A stretch of 64,000 bases of DNA from Marinigracilibium pacificum (GTDB lineage Bacteria; Bacteroidota; Bacteroidia; Cytophagales; Cyclobacteriaceae). Shown one piece after another: positions 16,941 to 26,984 of this stretch. The notes beneath the pieces were generated by a model that saw only the letters and a list, made by a program, of their open reading frames with translations, was not told where the DNA came from and made no database searches. The stretch's first letter is position 1. Each line of letters opens with the position of its first letter. The DNA is taken from assembly GCF_012926615.1 (NCBI RefSeq), contig NZ_JABBNU010000009.1, positions 230,427-294,426 on the forward strand, written 5' to 3'. A program made the position numbers and the translations under genes.

Positions 16941-18757
16941 TGTTCAAAGAGAGAAAGGTTATCATTCAGTCAATAGTGATCTTTGTAGCATTGATTCTGT
17001 TGACAAGACTCTTTCATTTACAGATAATTGACGAAACATCACGACTTGCTGCAGATAACAACAGTCGAAGGAAATATATTGAGTACCCATATAGAGGCCT
17101 GATCTATGACAGAAACGGGGAAATCATTGTTTACAATAAGCCTGTTTTTGACATCATGGTTGTTCCTAGTGAAGTGGAAATCGAAGACACTACCCACTTC
17201 TGCAGCCTACTTGATATTACCAAAGAAGAGTATATAGAAAGAATCACCAAGGCAAAAAAATACAGCTATGTAAAGCCTTCGGTTTTTTATTCTCAGATGT
17301 CAAATGAAGAATTTGCCAAAATTCAGGATAGATTTTCTGAATATTCCGGTTTCTTCGTTACTCCAAAAACTAATAGATATTATCCGTTTAGTGGTATGTC
17401 GAATGCCCTGGGCTATATTGGAGAGGTTACTCCGAGAATCCTTAACAGAGATACTACCAACTATTATAAAAGTGGTGACTTAATTGGTATTAGTGGACTA
17501 GAATCCAGATATGAAGAAGACCTTAGAGGAAAACGAGGTGTTTCATTTAAAATGGTAAATGTTCATGGTGTAGTAAAAGGGCAATATAAAGAAGGAAAGG
17601 CCGACACAATTCCTGAACCTGGTAAAAACATTACAACAACTGTTGATATAGAGTTACAGAAGTATGGAGAAAAATTAATGGCTGGTAAAATTGGAAGTGT
17701 TGTAGCTATAGAGCCTGCAACGGGTGAGATTTTATCAATTATTTCAGCTCCCTCTTACGATCCAAATTTGTTATCCGGAAGAAAGTTTAGCCAGAACTAT
17801 TCAAAAATCAATACGGACTCTACCAAACCTTTATACAACAGACCAATACAAGCAGATCAGTATCCTCCGGGATCGATTTTCAAAATGGTGCAGGCGCTAA
17901 TTGCACTTGAAGAGGGTGTAATTACACCTAATACGAGGTTTGTATGTAATCGTTCAATTATAAAATGTCACGGTCCACATAGCTATGAAGACCTGAAAGG
18001 AGCAATAAAACACTCCTGTAACCCATATTTCTACGAATCATTTAAGCGAGTAATCCAACAAGGTGAAGCTAAATCCTTTAATGAAGACGCCGCAATTGGT
18101 CTTGATAACTGGATAGCTCATTTAAAAACTTTTGGTCTCGGACAAAGACTTGGCATTGACCTTCCTAATGAACGGACAGGTGTTGTTCCTACAGTTGGAT
18201 TATACAACAGGGTTTATGGTGAAAGAGCATGGAACTTTTTTACAGTTTATTCACTGTCCATCGGGCAGGGTGAGCTTGGGGTTTCCCCATTGCAAATGGC
18301 AAACCTCTCTGCGATAATTGCAAATAGAGGATACTACATTACTCCACACCTGGTAAAAGAAATAGATGGTTCAAAAGATCTTGTTCCTGAGCAATACAGA
18401 AAGAAAAACTACACTTCAGTAACTTCTGACAAATATGAAGTAGTTGTTGATGCAATGGACGCTGTGGTTAACAGCGGCTGGTCTGGTACAGGAGCAAGAG
18501 CCCATATTGATGATATTGTTGTTTGTGGTAAGACAGGAACAGCTCAAAACCCTCACGGGGAAGACCACTCAGTTTTTATCGCATTTGCACCAAAAGACAA
18601 TCCAAAGATCGCTGTATCTGTGTATGTTGAAAATGCAGGACAGGGAGCAAGAGCAGCCGCTTCGATTGCCGGACTAATGATCGAGAAGTACCTGAAAAGA
18701 GAAATAGAGAGAAAAGCAATTGAGGAGTATGTACTTAAAGGTGACTTCATTTACTAA
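16940..18757 (+). CDS. mrdA: Penicillin-binding protein 2 (elongasome transpeptidase)
   Basis: The 605-residue class B PBP has one N-terminal membrane helix (about 9-27), a dimerisation/pedestal domain, and a C-terminal transpeptidase domain. The active-site motifs are all present: SxxK as SIFK in PPGSIFKMV, SxN as SCN in HSCNPYFY, and KTG in CGKTGTAQ. It cross-links peptidoglycan in the periplasm together with the RodA glycosyltransferase, whose gene starts two bases after the stop. Its ATG overlaps the mreD stop by one base. Confidence 0.95.
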   Translation: MFKERKVIIQSIVIFVALILLTRLFHLQIIDETSRLAADNNSRRKYIEYPYRGLIYDRNGEIIVYNKPVFDIMVVPSEVEIEDTTHFCSLLDITKEEYIERITKAKKYSYVKPSVFYSQMSNEEFAKIQDRFSEYSGFFVTPKTNRYYPFSGMSNALGYIGEVTPRILNRDTTNYYKSGDLIGISGLESRYEEDLRGKRGVSFKMVNVHGVVKGQYKEGKADTIPEPGKNITTTVDIELQKYGEKLMAGKIGSVVAIEPATGEILSIISAPSYDPNLLSGRKFSQNYSKINTDSTKPLYNRPIQADQYPPGSIFKMVQALIALEEGVITPNTRFVCNRSIIKCHGPHSYEDLKGAIKHSCNPYFYESFKRVIQQGEAKSFNEDAAIGLDNWIAHLKTFGLGQRLGIDLPNERTGVVPTVGLYNRVYGERAWNFFTVYSLSIGQGELGVSPLQMANLSAIIANRGYYITPHLVKEIDGSKDLVPEQYRKKNYTSVTSDKYEVVVDAMDAVVNSGWSGTGARAHIDDIVVCGKTGTAQNPHGEDHSVFIAFAPKDNPKIAVSVYVENAGQGARAAASIAGLMIEKYLKREIERKAIEEYVLKGDFIY

Positions 18758-18759
18758 TT

Positions 18760-20046
18760 ATGAGAGAAAGAAATGACATATTTGCAAATGTTGACTGGAT
18801 CACGATAACATTATATTTCATACTTGTGTTATTTGGCTGGTTTAACATTTTTGCTGCAGTTTATGATGCTTCTGCCAACCAAAATATATTTGACCTAAAC
18901 CTGAATTCAGGTAAGCAGTTAATTTGGATTAGCGCATCGGTCATTACTATTATCATTATTTTCTTTGCTGACTTCAGGCTTATTGATTCACTGGCCTATT
19001 TTGCCTACGGGGCAGTAATGCTACTGCTCATAGCAGTATTATTCTTCGGGCGTGAAGTTGCCGGATCAACATCATGGTTTGAAATAGGGAGTTTCCGGTT
19101 TCAACCATCAGAATTTGCAAAATTTGTCACCGCTTTGGCTATGGCAAAATATCTAAGTGACCCACAGGCTAAACTAGATAGAATACCTGACCTAGCTGCT
19201 ATTGGCGCTATACTTTTTCTCCCGATTGCATTAATCCTGTTACAAGGTGATGCAGGTACCACTATGGTATTCAGTATATTTGTTTTGGTTTTATTTAGAG
19301 AAGGACTTTCTCCAGTTCCTTTAATAATCGGTGTGCTTGGGGCGATTGTATTTTTATTAGCTATTTATCTAACACAAATAATTGGATGGAACCAATGGGC
19401 CATAATGGGTGGTATTTTTGGTATAGGTGTCATTATTGCAATATTAAATAGAGCAAAAACATCCAAAATCATAACTACACTAGTCATCACAGCTTCGGTA
19501 TGCCTTGTTGTTTATAGCGTCGATTTCATCTTCGACAAAGTTTTAAAAGAACACCAGAGAACGAGAATTCTGGTATTATTCAACCCTGATCTGGACCCAA
19601 GAGGAGCTGGTTATAATGTTAATCAATCTAAAATTGCTATTGGCTCAGGTGGTTTTGATGGTAAAGGATTTTTAGAAGGTACCCAAACTAAGTATGACTA
19701 TGTACCTGAGCAAAGCACAGACTTTATCTTCTGTACTATTGGTGAAGAACACGGGTACATAGGATCGTTTATTCTTGTGATACTATTTAGTGCTTTAATA
19801 ATTCGTGTAATACAATTAGCCGAACGGCAGAAAATGAGATTCAGTAGAGTCTATGGCTATTGCGTAGCGATGATCTTATTCTTTCACTTTGCAGTAAATA
19901 TCAGCATGACAATAGGATTATTCCCTGTAATTGGTATCCCATTACCTTTCTTCAGTTATGGAGGATCATCATTGATAGCATTTACCGTCCTGCTATTCAC
20001 AATGGTTAAGCTTGATTCGCACCGAATGCAAGTACTGTCACACTAA
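18760..20046 (+). CDS. rodA: Peptidoglycan polymerase RodA (SEDS family)
   Basis: The 428-residue protein has about ten membrane helices and SEDS signatures. These are the segment GSTSWFEIGSFRFQPSEFAK, the catalytic-loop region with the essential Asp in LQGDAGTTMVF, and the C-terminal GLFPVIGIPLPFFSYGGSS. It polymerises lipid II with PBP2. It closes the elongasome operon. Only 20 bases separate its stop from the convergent gene's stop, and no strong terminator is visible there. Confidence 0.95.
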   Translation: MRERNDIFANVDWITITLYFILVLFGWFNIFAAVYDASANQNIFDLNLNSGKQLIWISASVITIIIIFFADFRLIDSLAYFAYGAVMLLLIAVLFFGREVAGSTSWFEIGSFRFQPSEFAKFVTALAMAKYLSDPQAKLDRIPDLAAIGAILFLPIALILLQGDAGTTMVFSIFVLVLFREGLSPVPLIIGVLGAIVFLLAIYLTQIIGWNQWAIMGGIFGIGVIIAILNRAKTSKIITTLVITASVCLVVYSVDFIFDKVLKEHQRTRILVLFNPDLDPRGAGYNVNQSKIAIGSGGFDGKGFLEGTQTKYDYVPEQSTDFIFCTIGEEHGYIGSFILVILFSALIIRVIQLAERQKMRFSRVYGYCVAMILFFHFAVNISMTIGLFPVIGIPLPFFSYGGSSLIAFTVLLFTMVKLDSHRMQVLSH

Positions 20047-20066
20047 TAGTAAATAAATTTTAACCT

Positions 20067-21161
20067 TTAGTCAGGAAATCTGCGGTTTATCATATGCATA
20101 AACTCGCTAACCTCATATGATTCCATGTTCCATTTATTATTAGGAGCAAATTCTTGTTCAATTAAGTTAATCACCTCATTATATTCTGAGCATTGATCTA
20201 ACTTATCAATTGCATGCTCAAACAATTCCTGATCACCTCTGAATAACTCTTTGGTAAACATGAATCGTTGATTTAGCGAAAGACCTTTTTTAATTGACTC
20301 CAGGTTTTGGTGAGCTAGTGTTTTGACCTTTCCCTTCTGTGACGCAACCTTATCATTTAGCGTTTCATAATCAGAATGAAATCTATCGACAAGTGGTTTC
20401 TCTTCAATAGAATCTTCAAGCTCTTCATGAGTGTTTTCAACAAATGACTCCTGTTTAACCTGTTCTTCTTCTATTTCTATCTCCTCAATTTCATCAACAA
20501 CAATCTCTGAAGTATTAAACCCGGAACGTTCAGTATAAAGCTCTGATTCATCGATAGGCTGATATTCATTTAAATCGTTAATCAAGTGATCTATTGAATC
20601 TGGTTCGCTACCACTTTCTTCGCATACCCTGTTAAATTGATTTTCCAATACCTCGAATGAATATTCTTCATTATCGAGTGAGTTTAAATTAGAAACAAGA
20701 CCACTCCACAAATTCTTATTGATTGTAAGATATTTTCCTCTTTCGTCTATGGCTTTAATACCCATACCATCAAGTTCCTTTATTTCAGAAATAAAGAAAT
20801 CATATGGAGAGTACATCAGCTTCAAGGTATCTATTACAGAATCATAAACTAAAGGTTCAAGGTCTTTCTCAGCTATTAAGATATGATTGGATACTTTATT
20901 TTTAAATTGAATTAATGCTTCTTTAACTTCCTGATGATCATAATCAAAATATGGACTATCAGTAAGTCTTTTCATTTCAGTTTTCCAGTTTTTAAACAAG
21001 TATTTGATAACAAAATAATTTACCTGTTTCACCGGCGTCAACTTTTTAATATCGGCCCCGCTGACTTTTTCTTTTTCTGAAAATGCCGCAGCACAAATTT
21101 GACGTGCTACATTAGAAGCATACTTCTGAAGATAATTTTCATTTAAAGCTGGTGAAGACAT
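20067..21161 (-). CDS. Unrecognised Bacteroidota-type protein with an acidic linker
   Basis: This 364-residue protein has no signal peptide or membrane helix. It appears to have three parts. A helical N-terminal domain (about 1-190) contains KQVNYFVIKYLFKNWKTE. A very acidic linker (about 215-250) contains EIEEIEIEEEQ. A C-terminal helical domain (about 285-364) contains SLNQRFMFTKELFRGD and ends in MINRRFPD. The C-terminal segment resembles a tail I associate with uncharacterised Bacteroidota proteins, whose partner and role are unknown to me. It is transcribed alone, convergent with rodA. Confidence 0.7.
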   Translation of the reverse strand: MSSPALNENYLQKYASNVARQICAAAFSEKEKVSGADIKKLTPVKQVNYFVIKYLFKNWKTEMKRLTDSPYFDYDHQEVKEALIQFKNKVSNHILIAEKDLEPLVYDSVIDTLKLMYSPYDFFISEIKELDGMGIKAIDERGKYLTINKNLWSGLVSNLNSLDNEEYSFEVLENQFNRVCEESGSEPDSIDHLINDLNEYQPIDESELYTERSGFNTSEIVVDEIEEIEIEEEQVKQESFVENTHEELEDSIEEKPLVDRFHSDYETLNDKVASQKGKVKTLAHQNLESIKKGLSLNQRFMFTKELFRGDQELFEHAIDKLDQCSEYNEVINLIEQEFAPNNKWNMESYEVSEFMHMINRRFPD

Positions 21162-21290
21162 AATTGCGATCTTTTATCTGTTATTCTGAATTCTAAAATT
21201 AAAAAGTTAAGCAATGATATAATTTATTTCCTTTTTAACGAACAATTTGTAAGGTTATTGATTAATCTGATATAGCAATTTTTTACACAG

Positions 21291-21623
21291 ATGGAAAATA
21301 AAATTGTTGTTATAAACCACAACAATAAAAGTATCAGATTTTTAGACTCAGGCAACACTTTTCTTGAATTGTTTAAAAAAGAGAAGGTTCCCTGGATGAA
21401 TATTTGTGGAGGAAAAGGAAAATGCACCACTTGCAGAATGAAGGTTATTAGTGGAATGGAAAATATTTCTCCGGAAACTGAAATCGAAAAAAGGTCCCAC
21501 AACCTCAATAGACTACATGAAAATGAGCGACTTGCATGTCAGTCGTTTCCTTGCGGTGGTAAAATTGAAGTTAGCACTTCGCAAGATTATAAGTTTCCTC
21601 ATATTACTTATTCCGATGATTAG
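21291..21623 (+). CDS. [2Fe-2S] ferredoxin, plant/adrenodoxin-like fold
   Basis: The 110-residue protein carries the cluster ligands Cys39, Cys45, Cys48 (CGGKGKCTTC, spacing C-x5-C-x2-C) and Cys83 (LACQ). The beta-grasp core and length fit soluble 2Fe-2S ferredoxins. The redox partner cannot be read from the sequence. The downstream neighbours tdk, porZ and recO give no obvious biochemical link, and tdk has its own promoter-like box between the two genes. Confidence 0.92.
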   Translation: MENKIVVINHNNKSIRFLDSGNTFLELFKKEKVPWMNICGGKGKCTTCRMKVISGMENISPETEIEKRSHNLNRLHENERLACQSFPCGGKIEVSTSQDYKFPHITYSDD

Positions 21624-21625
21624 CT

Positions 21626-21633
21626 TTATCTTT
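21626..21633 (+). promoter_or_regulatory. -7 box of tdk, leaderless arrangement
   Basis: TATCTTTG is a perfect TAnnTTTG match and ends 4 bases (AGGC) before the tdk ATG. Transcription would start at or next to the start codon. No TTG is evident near -33. Confidence 0.5.
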
Positions 21634-21638
21634 GAGGC

Positions 21639-22235
21639 ATGTTTATTGAACCATCGTTAGAGCAATACGGTAACGGAGAAAGATATTCGGGTTGGATTGA
21701 GGTGATTTGCGGATCGATGTTTTCCGGAAAAACCGAAGAATTAATAAGGCGTCTGAACAGAGCTGTATTAGCTAATCAAAAAGTTGAGATTTTTAAGCCT
21801 GTTATTGACAACAGGTATTCTGAAACTGAAATAGTATCTCATAATAAAAATGCTATCAGGTCTACTACAGTCAATTTTGCTGATGACATACTGTTAAAGG
21901 CAGGTGATTGTTCGGTTGTCGGTATTGATGAAGCTCAATTTTTTGACAGCAGAATTGTTGATGTTTGTAATGAGCTCGCCAATGAAGGAAAACGTGTAAT
22001 TGTAGCCGGACTTGACATGGACTACATGGGAAGACCATTTGGCCCAATGCCCTACTTAATGGCCGTTGCCGAATTTGTTACAAAAGTTCATGCTATTTGT
22101 ATGAAATCTGGAGCTCTTGCGAATTATTCCTTTAGAAAAGTAATTAATGAAAATAAAGTTCTCGTAGGAGAAACTGAAAGCTATGAAGCTCGATGCCGAA
22201 AATGTTTTTTTACCGGACTTAAATCGTCTGATTAA
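21639..22235 (+). CDS. tdk: Thymidine kinase (type II)
   Basis: The 198-residue salvage enzyme phosphorylates thymidine. The P-loop GSMFSGKT is at 25-32, the catalytic Glu and Walker B lie in GIDEAQFF (about residues 95-102), and the lasso/zinc region is at the C-terminus. Of the four expected zinc ligands, Cys154, Cys186 and Cys189 are present, but the residue expected as the second Cys is Ser157 (CMKS). The zinc site is therefore altered. The gene overlaps porZ by 53 bases if porZ starts at its only upstream ATG. Confidence 0.94.
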   Translation: MFIEPSLEQYGNGERYSGWIEVICGSMFSGKTEELIRRLNRAVLANQKVEIFKPVIDNRYSETEIVSHNKNAIRSTTVNFADDILLKAGDCSVVGIDEAQFFDSRIVDVCNELANEGKRVIVAGLDMDYMGRPFGPMPYLMAVAEFVTKVHAICMKSGALANYSFRKVINENKVLVGETESYEARCRKCFFTGLKSSD

Positions 22236-24363
22236 ATTTTTTATCCTTTCAATTCTTTTCTGCGCAAATTCGTTTGCTCAGGAAAAACTACCTACAGGGT
22301 CATGGGAAACACATTATTCTTATGATCAGGTCGAATTAATTGGGTCTGTCGCTAATGAAATTGTAGCAATAAGTAACCCTGGATTATTCTCTTATAATCC
22401 TTCTGAAGGCTGGATTGATAAAATTAACCCTGACGAGTTCCCAAATTCAAATATTACTGCGCTAAATACTGACAATGGATTAATTCTTGGCTTTGAAAAC
22501 GGAAGTATCCTACGCTATAGTGAATCTTCAATCCTTGTAAATGAAGAATTGGTCTCTCCTTCAGACGACTTCAAAATCAATTCAATTCAACAATTGAATA
22601 ATTTATATTTTCTGGGTACAAATGAAGGTTTGGTAACAGTAAATATTGAAACACTTGAAGTAAGAGATGCCTTTTTACAAATAGGAGAAAACGCTTCCAA
22701 CCTTAGAGTATTTGATATCGCATTTTTTGAAGACAGCATATACATATCTTCCAATGAAGGTATAAAATCAGCATCACTAAATACTAATCTGGCTGATTTC
22801 AATAAATGGAATACGGTAAGTCAAATTGAAACAAAAGAGTTTTATAATTTGAATGCCGGTTTATTTGCTTTATCTAAATCAGGTTCTCTTTTAGAAAGAA
22901 ATGAATTCGGAATATGGAATGATATTACTGACCAGCCTTCATCAAACTGGGTATCTGGAGTAGTCGATAACAATTCTATCTTTCTGGTTAATGACAATGC
23001 CATTTATAAATACGAACAGAATACTTTTACTTTAATCGAAGAATTAAGCTCTGATGTAACTCCAACTGACATAATTATTTCAACGAACCAATACTACCTT
23101 GGAACATCAAGTATGGGTTTAATAAAAATTGAAGGTTCAAATACCTCTTCAATTTACCCTTCAGGTCCAATCTCAAATTCTCCTACAAGAATAAAAGTAT
23201 CTAACGGTAAACTTTTCTCCTTGAATGAAATTGGAGAAGATGAAATATCATACTACGACAACCTTGAATGGTTATCAAAATCATTATTTGATGCTCAAAT
23301 ATCAGACGTTGAATATATTAATAACACATATTATTTCACTTCAAATAATGCCGGACTAATTAGTGGTCTGGAAAATTCTGAATTATTGACAGGAATCAAT
23401 CCAGTGATCAATGTAATACCTGGGACAGGCAATGATCAATACCAGTTTACATCGATAGCCAATCTGAATGGCTCTCTTACATTTACTCAAACAAATAGTG
23501 TAGTATATCTGTATAAAGACACTGATACAGGCCTATTACCTTTTGCAAAACCTGATTCAAGGTTAAATTACACCAGAAAGTTAAGCCCTTTAGGTAGCGA
23601 CTTAATAGCACTTACTGGCAATCTGCCTTCAGGAAATATTGTAATAATTGATTCTGAGAACCAGGACTACAGGATATTTACAGCTACTGAAAATAACGGA
23701 AACCTGCCAGGAAACATTTTCTGCTTTGATATAGATAGCGATGAAAGAATCTGGATAGGAACTAATAATGGTGTGTATTTTATGGATATCCCTTTTGGAG
23801 TATTTGACTTTGTTGCAGTAAATGCTGACAGACCAATTTTTGAAGGCAGATATTTATTAGAAGGAAGGACTGTAAATGACCTGCTAATTGATAGTGGTGA
23901 CAGACTATGGACAGCAACTGATCTTGGAGTTAGAGTTTTTGATGCTAATTTAGATGAAGAACTAGCATTTTTTAATAGTTCTAATTCACCTATGCCTTCC
24001 AATAAAGTTTTGGATATTGAATTTGACTCATCAACTGGCAAGATCTATATTTTGACAGACAGGGGGCTTGTAACTTATCAAAGTAACGCAACAAAACCAG
24101 CTCCGGATTATGAGAAGGTATCTATTTATCCAAATCCCTATTCACTACAAAAGGATAATACTATTACCCTTACTAACCTTAAAAACAATAGTAGAATAAC
24201 TATTACAACCGCAGGAGGTTCTTTTATCGATGAAGTAAGTAGTAATGGAGGTACTGCAACATGGACTCTACCAAACGGAATTGCTCCCGGAGTTTATTTA
24301 TTTTATACTTCAGACCGTTTTGGTGAAGAAGGGTTTATTGGAAAAGCAGTAATCATACCTTAG
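22183..24363 (+). CDS. porZ: PorZ-like type IX secretion protein (beta-propeller plus C-terminal domain)
   Basis: The 726-residue exported protein has a hydrophobic signal (about residues 17-33, ending NSFA before Gln-Glu-Lys). Then come W-x-x-H-Y-S-Y near the mature start and many propeller-blade motifs such as [14 protein letters not shown] and [14 protein letters not shown]. The last 80 residues form a T9SS-type C-terminal domain starting at YPNPYS. In Porphyromonas PorZ is a surface protein of the attachment complex that delivers A-LPS to the PorU sortase. Its place before recO (one base apart) fits what I recall of Bacteroidota gene order. The only upstream ATG lies inside tdk and puts 16 extra residues before the signal, so the true start is uncertain. 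Confidence 0.8.
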   Translation: MKLDAENVFLPDLNRLIKFFILSILFCANSFAQEKLPTGSWETHYSYDQVELIGSVANEIVAISNPGLFSYNPSEGWIDKINPDEFPNSNITALNTDNGLILGFENGSILRYSESSILVNEELVSPSDDFKINSIQQLNNLYFLGTNEGLVTVNIETLEVRDAFLQIGENASNLRVFDIAFFEDSIYISSNEGIKSASLNTNLADFNKWNTVSQIETKEFYNLNAGLFALSKSGSLLERNEFGIWNDITDQPSSNWVSGVVDNNSIFLVNDNAIYKYEQNTFTLIEELSSDVTPTDIIISTNQYYLGTSSMGLIKIEGSNTSSIYPSGPISNSPTRIKVSNGKLFSLNEIGEDEISYYDNLEWLSKSLFDAQISDVEYINNTYYFTSNNAGLISGLENSELLTGINPVINVIPGTGNDQYQFTSIANLNGSLTFTQTNSVVYLYKDTDTGLLPFAKPDSRLNYTRKLSPLGSDLIALTGNLPSGNIVIIDSENQDYRIFTATENNGNLPGNIFCFDIDSDERIWIGTNNGVYFMDIPFGVFDFVAVNADRPIFEGRYLLEGRTVNDLLIDSGDRLWTATDLGVRVFDANLDEELAFFNSSNSPMPSNKVLDIEFDSSTGKIYILTDRGLVTYQSNATKPAPDYEKVSIYPNPYSLQKDNTITLTNLKNNSRITITTAGGSFIDEVSSNGGTATWTLPNGIAPGVYLFYTSDRFGEEGFIGKAVIIP

Positions 24364-24364
24364 A

Positions 24365-25048
24365 ATGCTAATTAAAACACAGGGTATCGTATTCAATTAT
24401 ATAAAATATGGTGAGACTTCAATCATATGTAGAATTTATACCCGTGAAAAAGGATTAAAGTCTTTCTTAATTAATAGTGCCAGAACAGCCAAAGGAAAAG
24501 GAAAAATAGCCTTATATCAGCCATTAAACCTCCTCGATTTAGTCATTTATGATCGTAATGATGATAAGCTTACCAGAATCAATGAAGCAAGATTAGATTA
24601 TCATTATCAATCTTTACCATTTGATCCGGTAAAAAGAGGTGTCGGCCTATTTTTATCTGAAATACTGTTTAAAATTATTAAGCAGGATGAAGAGCCGGAA
24701 CAAGTTCATGATTTTATAAAGAGTTCACTTTGTATCCTTGACCAAACTGAAATTGATATCAACAATTTCCATTTGAAGTTTTTAATTAAGCTTAGTCCAT
24801 TTTTAGGCTTAAATATGGAAAGCAGTGATGTATTAGCAGAGGAAATGGAAACTTTTTATGATCTAAAATTAAATAAACCTGTACTTGATGCCTTTGAGCA
24901 ACTAAAAGATTCTGATTACGGTAAGGAATGCAAGATAAATAATTCAATTCGGAGGGAATTACTTCATGTGCTTATAGATTTTTACCGATACCATCTAGAT
25001 ATTGGAGAGTTAAAATCATTACCTGTACTCATAGAATTATACCTATAA
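24365..25048 (+). CDS. recO: DNA repair protein RecO
   Basis: The 227-residue recombination mediator loads RecA onto SSB-coated DNA with RecR. The N-terminal OB fold starts with the family pattern MLIKTQGIVFNYIKYGETSIIC, which is typical for Bacteroidota RecO. A helical C-terminal domain follows. The zinc-finger cysteines found in some RecO proteins are not evident. It is the last gene of the tdk-porZ-recO run and ends at a strong terminator. Confidence 0.92.
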   Translation: MLIKTQGIVFNYIKYGETSIICRIYTREKGLKSFLINSARTAKGKGKIALYQPLNLLDLVIYDRNDDKLTRINEARLDYHYQSLPFDPVKRGVGLFLSEILFKIIKQDEEPEQVHDFIKSSLCILDQTEIDINNFHLKFLIKLSPFLGLNMESSDVLAEEMETFYDLKLNKPVLDAFEQLKDSDYGKECKINNSIRRELLHVLIDFYRYHLDIGELKSLPVLIELYL

Positions 25049-25070
25049 AAAAACCCGGCTAAACCGGGTT
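25045..25070. terminator. Bidirectional terminator between recO and the convergent lipoprotein gene
   Basis: AACCCGG (25052-25058) pairs with CCGGGTT (25064-25070) around CTAAA. A run of T follows on the minus strand and a looser T-rich stretch on the plus strand. Confidence 0.85.
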
Positions 25071-25095
25071 CTTATATTTTTCAAATTAAATATTC

Positions 25096-25914
25096 TTATT
25101 CCGTAAGAGTAATTGTTCTTTCAACAGTATTAAATGGACCTGGGATAACATTGCCTTCGCTATCAATAAGCTCTAGTTTAATAGTATTTTCACCCATTGA
25201 CATACCTTCAATAAAGTATGGCTGCCATTTATCAATTAGGAAAGTATCATCATTAATTGTTGCTCTGACTTTATTTCCTTCTGAAGATAAGTCAGTGTTT
25301 AGCAAATAGAAATCTAATAATACTTTCTTAATATCAGCACCCGAATACTCTCCTTTTGGACGGCTGTAAAACATATGCGGCTGAGTCAAATCTGCAGGCT
25401 CAGCATCAACATCTCCTACAGTAAACTGTCTTATAACATAGGCATCCGGATTCTTCAAGCTTTCATGATAAGAACGAGACAAGAATGCTAAAGAAACGTA
25501 ATGGCCTGCCTCAAGTTCTTTTTCAAAATTAGCATCATAATGGGCAGAATATGGCTGATTATTTAATATAAGGTGAATATGTTGCCCTTTAGCCGAATTT
25601 GCACATTGCTTAATATCAGCATCTTGAGTCTGACTCGCCAAAGTATAGTTCTTGACATTAAAATTAAATTGAACCATACCCTGCTCCATTGAACCTGACT
25701 CGGATGGAGACATCATTTCAAGCATAGAATCCTCAAACTCAGGAGAATTATTAACTGGAGAAATAGTTATCGCTGGTTTCTCTGTGATAACTTCTTCTAC
25801 CATTGCACTAGAATCTTCTGTACTTTCTTCTTCAGAGCCATCTTTAGTTGTGGTACAAGAAACTCCCACAATAAGTATAGCTAAGAAGATGGTTGACATT
25901 CTGGTTTTGAACAT
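25096..25914 (-). CDS. Lipoprotein of unknown function
   Basis: The 272-residue product has a lipoprotein signal with lipobox VGVSC (Cys about residue 20). A Ser/Glu-rich spacer (about 25-60) follows, then an all-beta domain of about 200 residues. The stretch GQHIHLILNNQPY, followed by LEAGHYVSLAFLSRSYHES, resembles small domains that place a His near a beta-sandwich edge. Similar Bacteroidota proteins are loosely annotated as phosphopeptide-binding, which I cannot verify. It is transcribed alone between two terminated or divergent units. Confidence 0.7.
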   Translation of the reverse strand: MFKTRMSTIFLAILIVGVSCTTTKDGSEEESTEDSSAMVEEVITEKPAITISPVNNSPEFEDSMLEMMSPSESGSMEQGMVQFNFNVKNYTLASQTQDADIKQCANSAKGQHIHLILNNQPYSAHYDANFEKELEAGHYVSLAFLSRSYHESLKNPDAYVIRQFTVGDVDAEPADLTQPHMFYSRPKGEYSGADIKKVLLDFYLLNTDLSSEGNKVRATINDDTFLIDKWQPYFIEGMSMGENTIKLELIDSEGNVIPGPFNTVERTITLTE

Positions 25915-25997
25915 ATCTAAATCGATTTTGTTGGTATTTCAGTTTATTAATATTAAGAAAAAATAAGTAGTTTGCAATGTAATAAATACTATATAAA

Positions 25998-26969
25998 ATG
26001 TCTGATATACTTTATAATGATATCCCCTCGCTGGATTTAGATGACTTCAGGAGTAATAATCCTGAAAGGAAAGCTGCATTTGTGAAGGCTTTAGGAGATG
26101 CTTACCAGAACATTGGTTTTGTTGCTGTCAAAAACCATGGATTAAGTGATGAACTACAGGCGGAGTTATATGAAAATGTACAAAAGTTCTTTGCTTTAGA
26201 AGATAATATAAAAGAAAAATATGCTCGTCCTGAAATGGCTGGACAAAGAGGTTACATCGGTAAGATGAAAGAGCATGCCAAGGGTAGAAACGTTGGTGAC
26301 TTAAAAGAATTCTATCATGTGGGTCAACCAAAAGACTCTGGACATCCATTAACAAATGAATACCCTGACAATGTGTGGCCGGATGAATTACCAGAATTTA
26401 AAGATTCATGTCTTTCTGCTTATAGAATCCTTGAGCAGGCAGGCCTTGATATGCTTAGTGCGATCGCTATCCACTTAGGATTATCAGAAGATTATTTTCA
26501 GGATAAAGCATCTTATGGAAACAGTATTCTAAGAGCTATACATTATTATCCGATTCCAAACCCTGATGAGGTGCCTGAAGATGCTGTAAGAGCTGCAGAA
26601 CATGGTGATATTAACCTGATTACTTTGCTAATGGGAGCTAGTGCAGACGGTTTACAAGTTTTACGCCGTGATGGAAAGTGGATTCCAATTACTGCACTTC
26701 CAAATCAAATAGTAGTAAATGTAGGCGATATGCTTGCACGACTAACAAATGACAAATTAAAATCGACAATCCACAGGGTAGTAAATCCGCCTAAAGAAAA
26801 AATGAATTCTTCTAGATATTCAATTCCATTCTTTATGCATCCAAGATCTGAAATGGATCTTACTTGTTTGGAAAGCTGTATTGATAAAGAAAACCCTAAA
26901 AAATATGATGATATGACTGCAGGTGAATTTCTTGATCAAAGATTAGCTGAAATCGGATTAAAAAAATAA
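25998..26969 (+). CDS. Isopenicillin N synthase-like Fe(II)-dependent oxygenase
   Basis: The 323-residue protein has the DIOX_N region (about 10-130, beginning IPSLDLDDF) and the 2OG-Fe(II) double-stranded beta-helix core. Iron ligands are visible as HGDIN (His-x-Asp) and the distal His in STIHRVVNPP. The 2-oxoacid-binding Arg-x-Ser lies in SRYSIPFF. Substrates of these bacterial homologues are mostly unknown, and beta-lactam synthesis is not implied. chrA follows after 15 bases, so the two are probably cotranscribed. Confidence 0.9.
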   Translation: MSDILYNDIPSLDLDDFRSNNPERKAAFVKALGDAYQNIGFVAVKNHGLSDELQAELYENVQKFFALEDNIKEKYARPEMAGQRGYIGKMKEHAKGRNVGDLKEFYHVGQPKDSGHPLTNEYPDNVWPDELPEFKDSCLSAYRILEQAGLDMLSAIAIHLGLSEDYFQDKASYGNSILRAIHYYPIPNPDEVPEDAVRAAEHGDINLITLLMGASADGLQVLRRDGKWIPITALPNQIVVNVGDMLARLTNDKLKSTIHRVVNPPKEKMNSSRYSIPFFMHPRSEMDLTCLESCIDKENPKKYDDMTAGEFLDQRLAEIGLKK

Positions 26970-26984
26970 CCCCGGATTTTCTAT

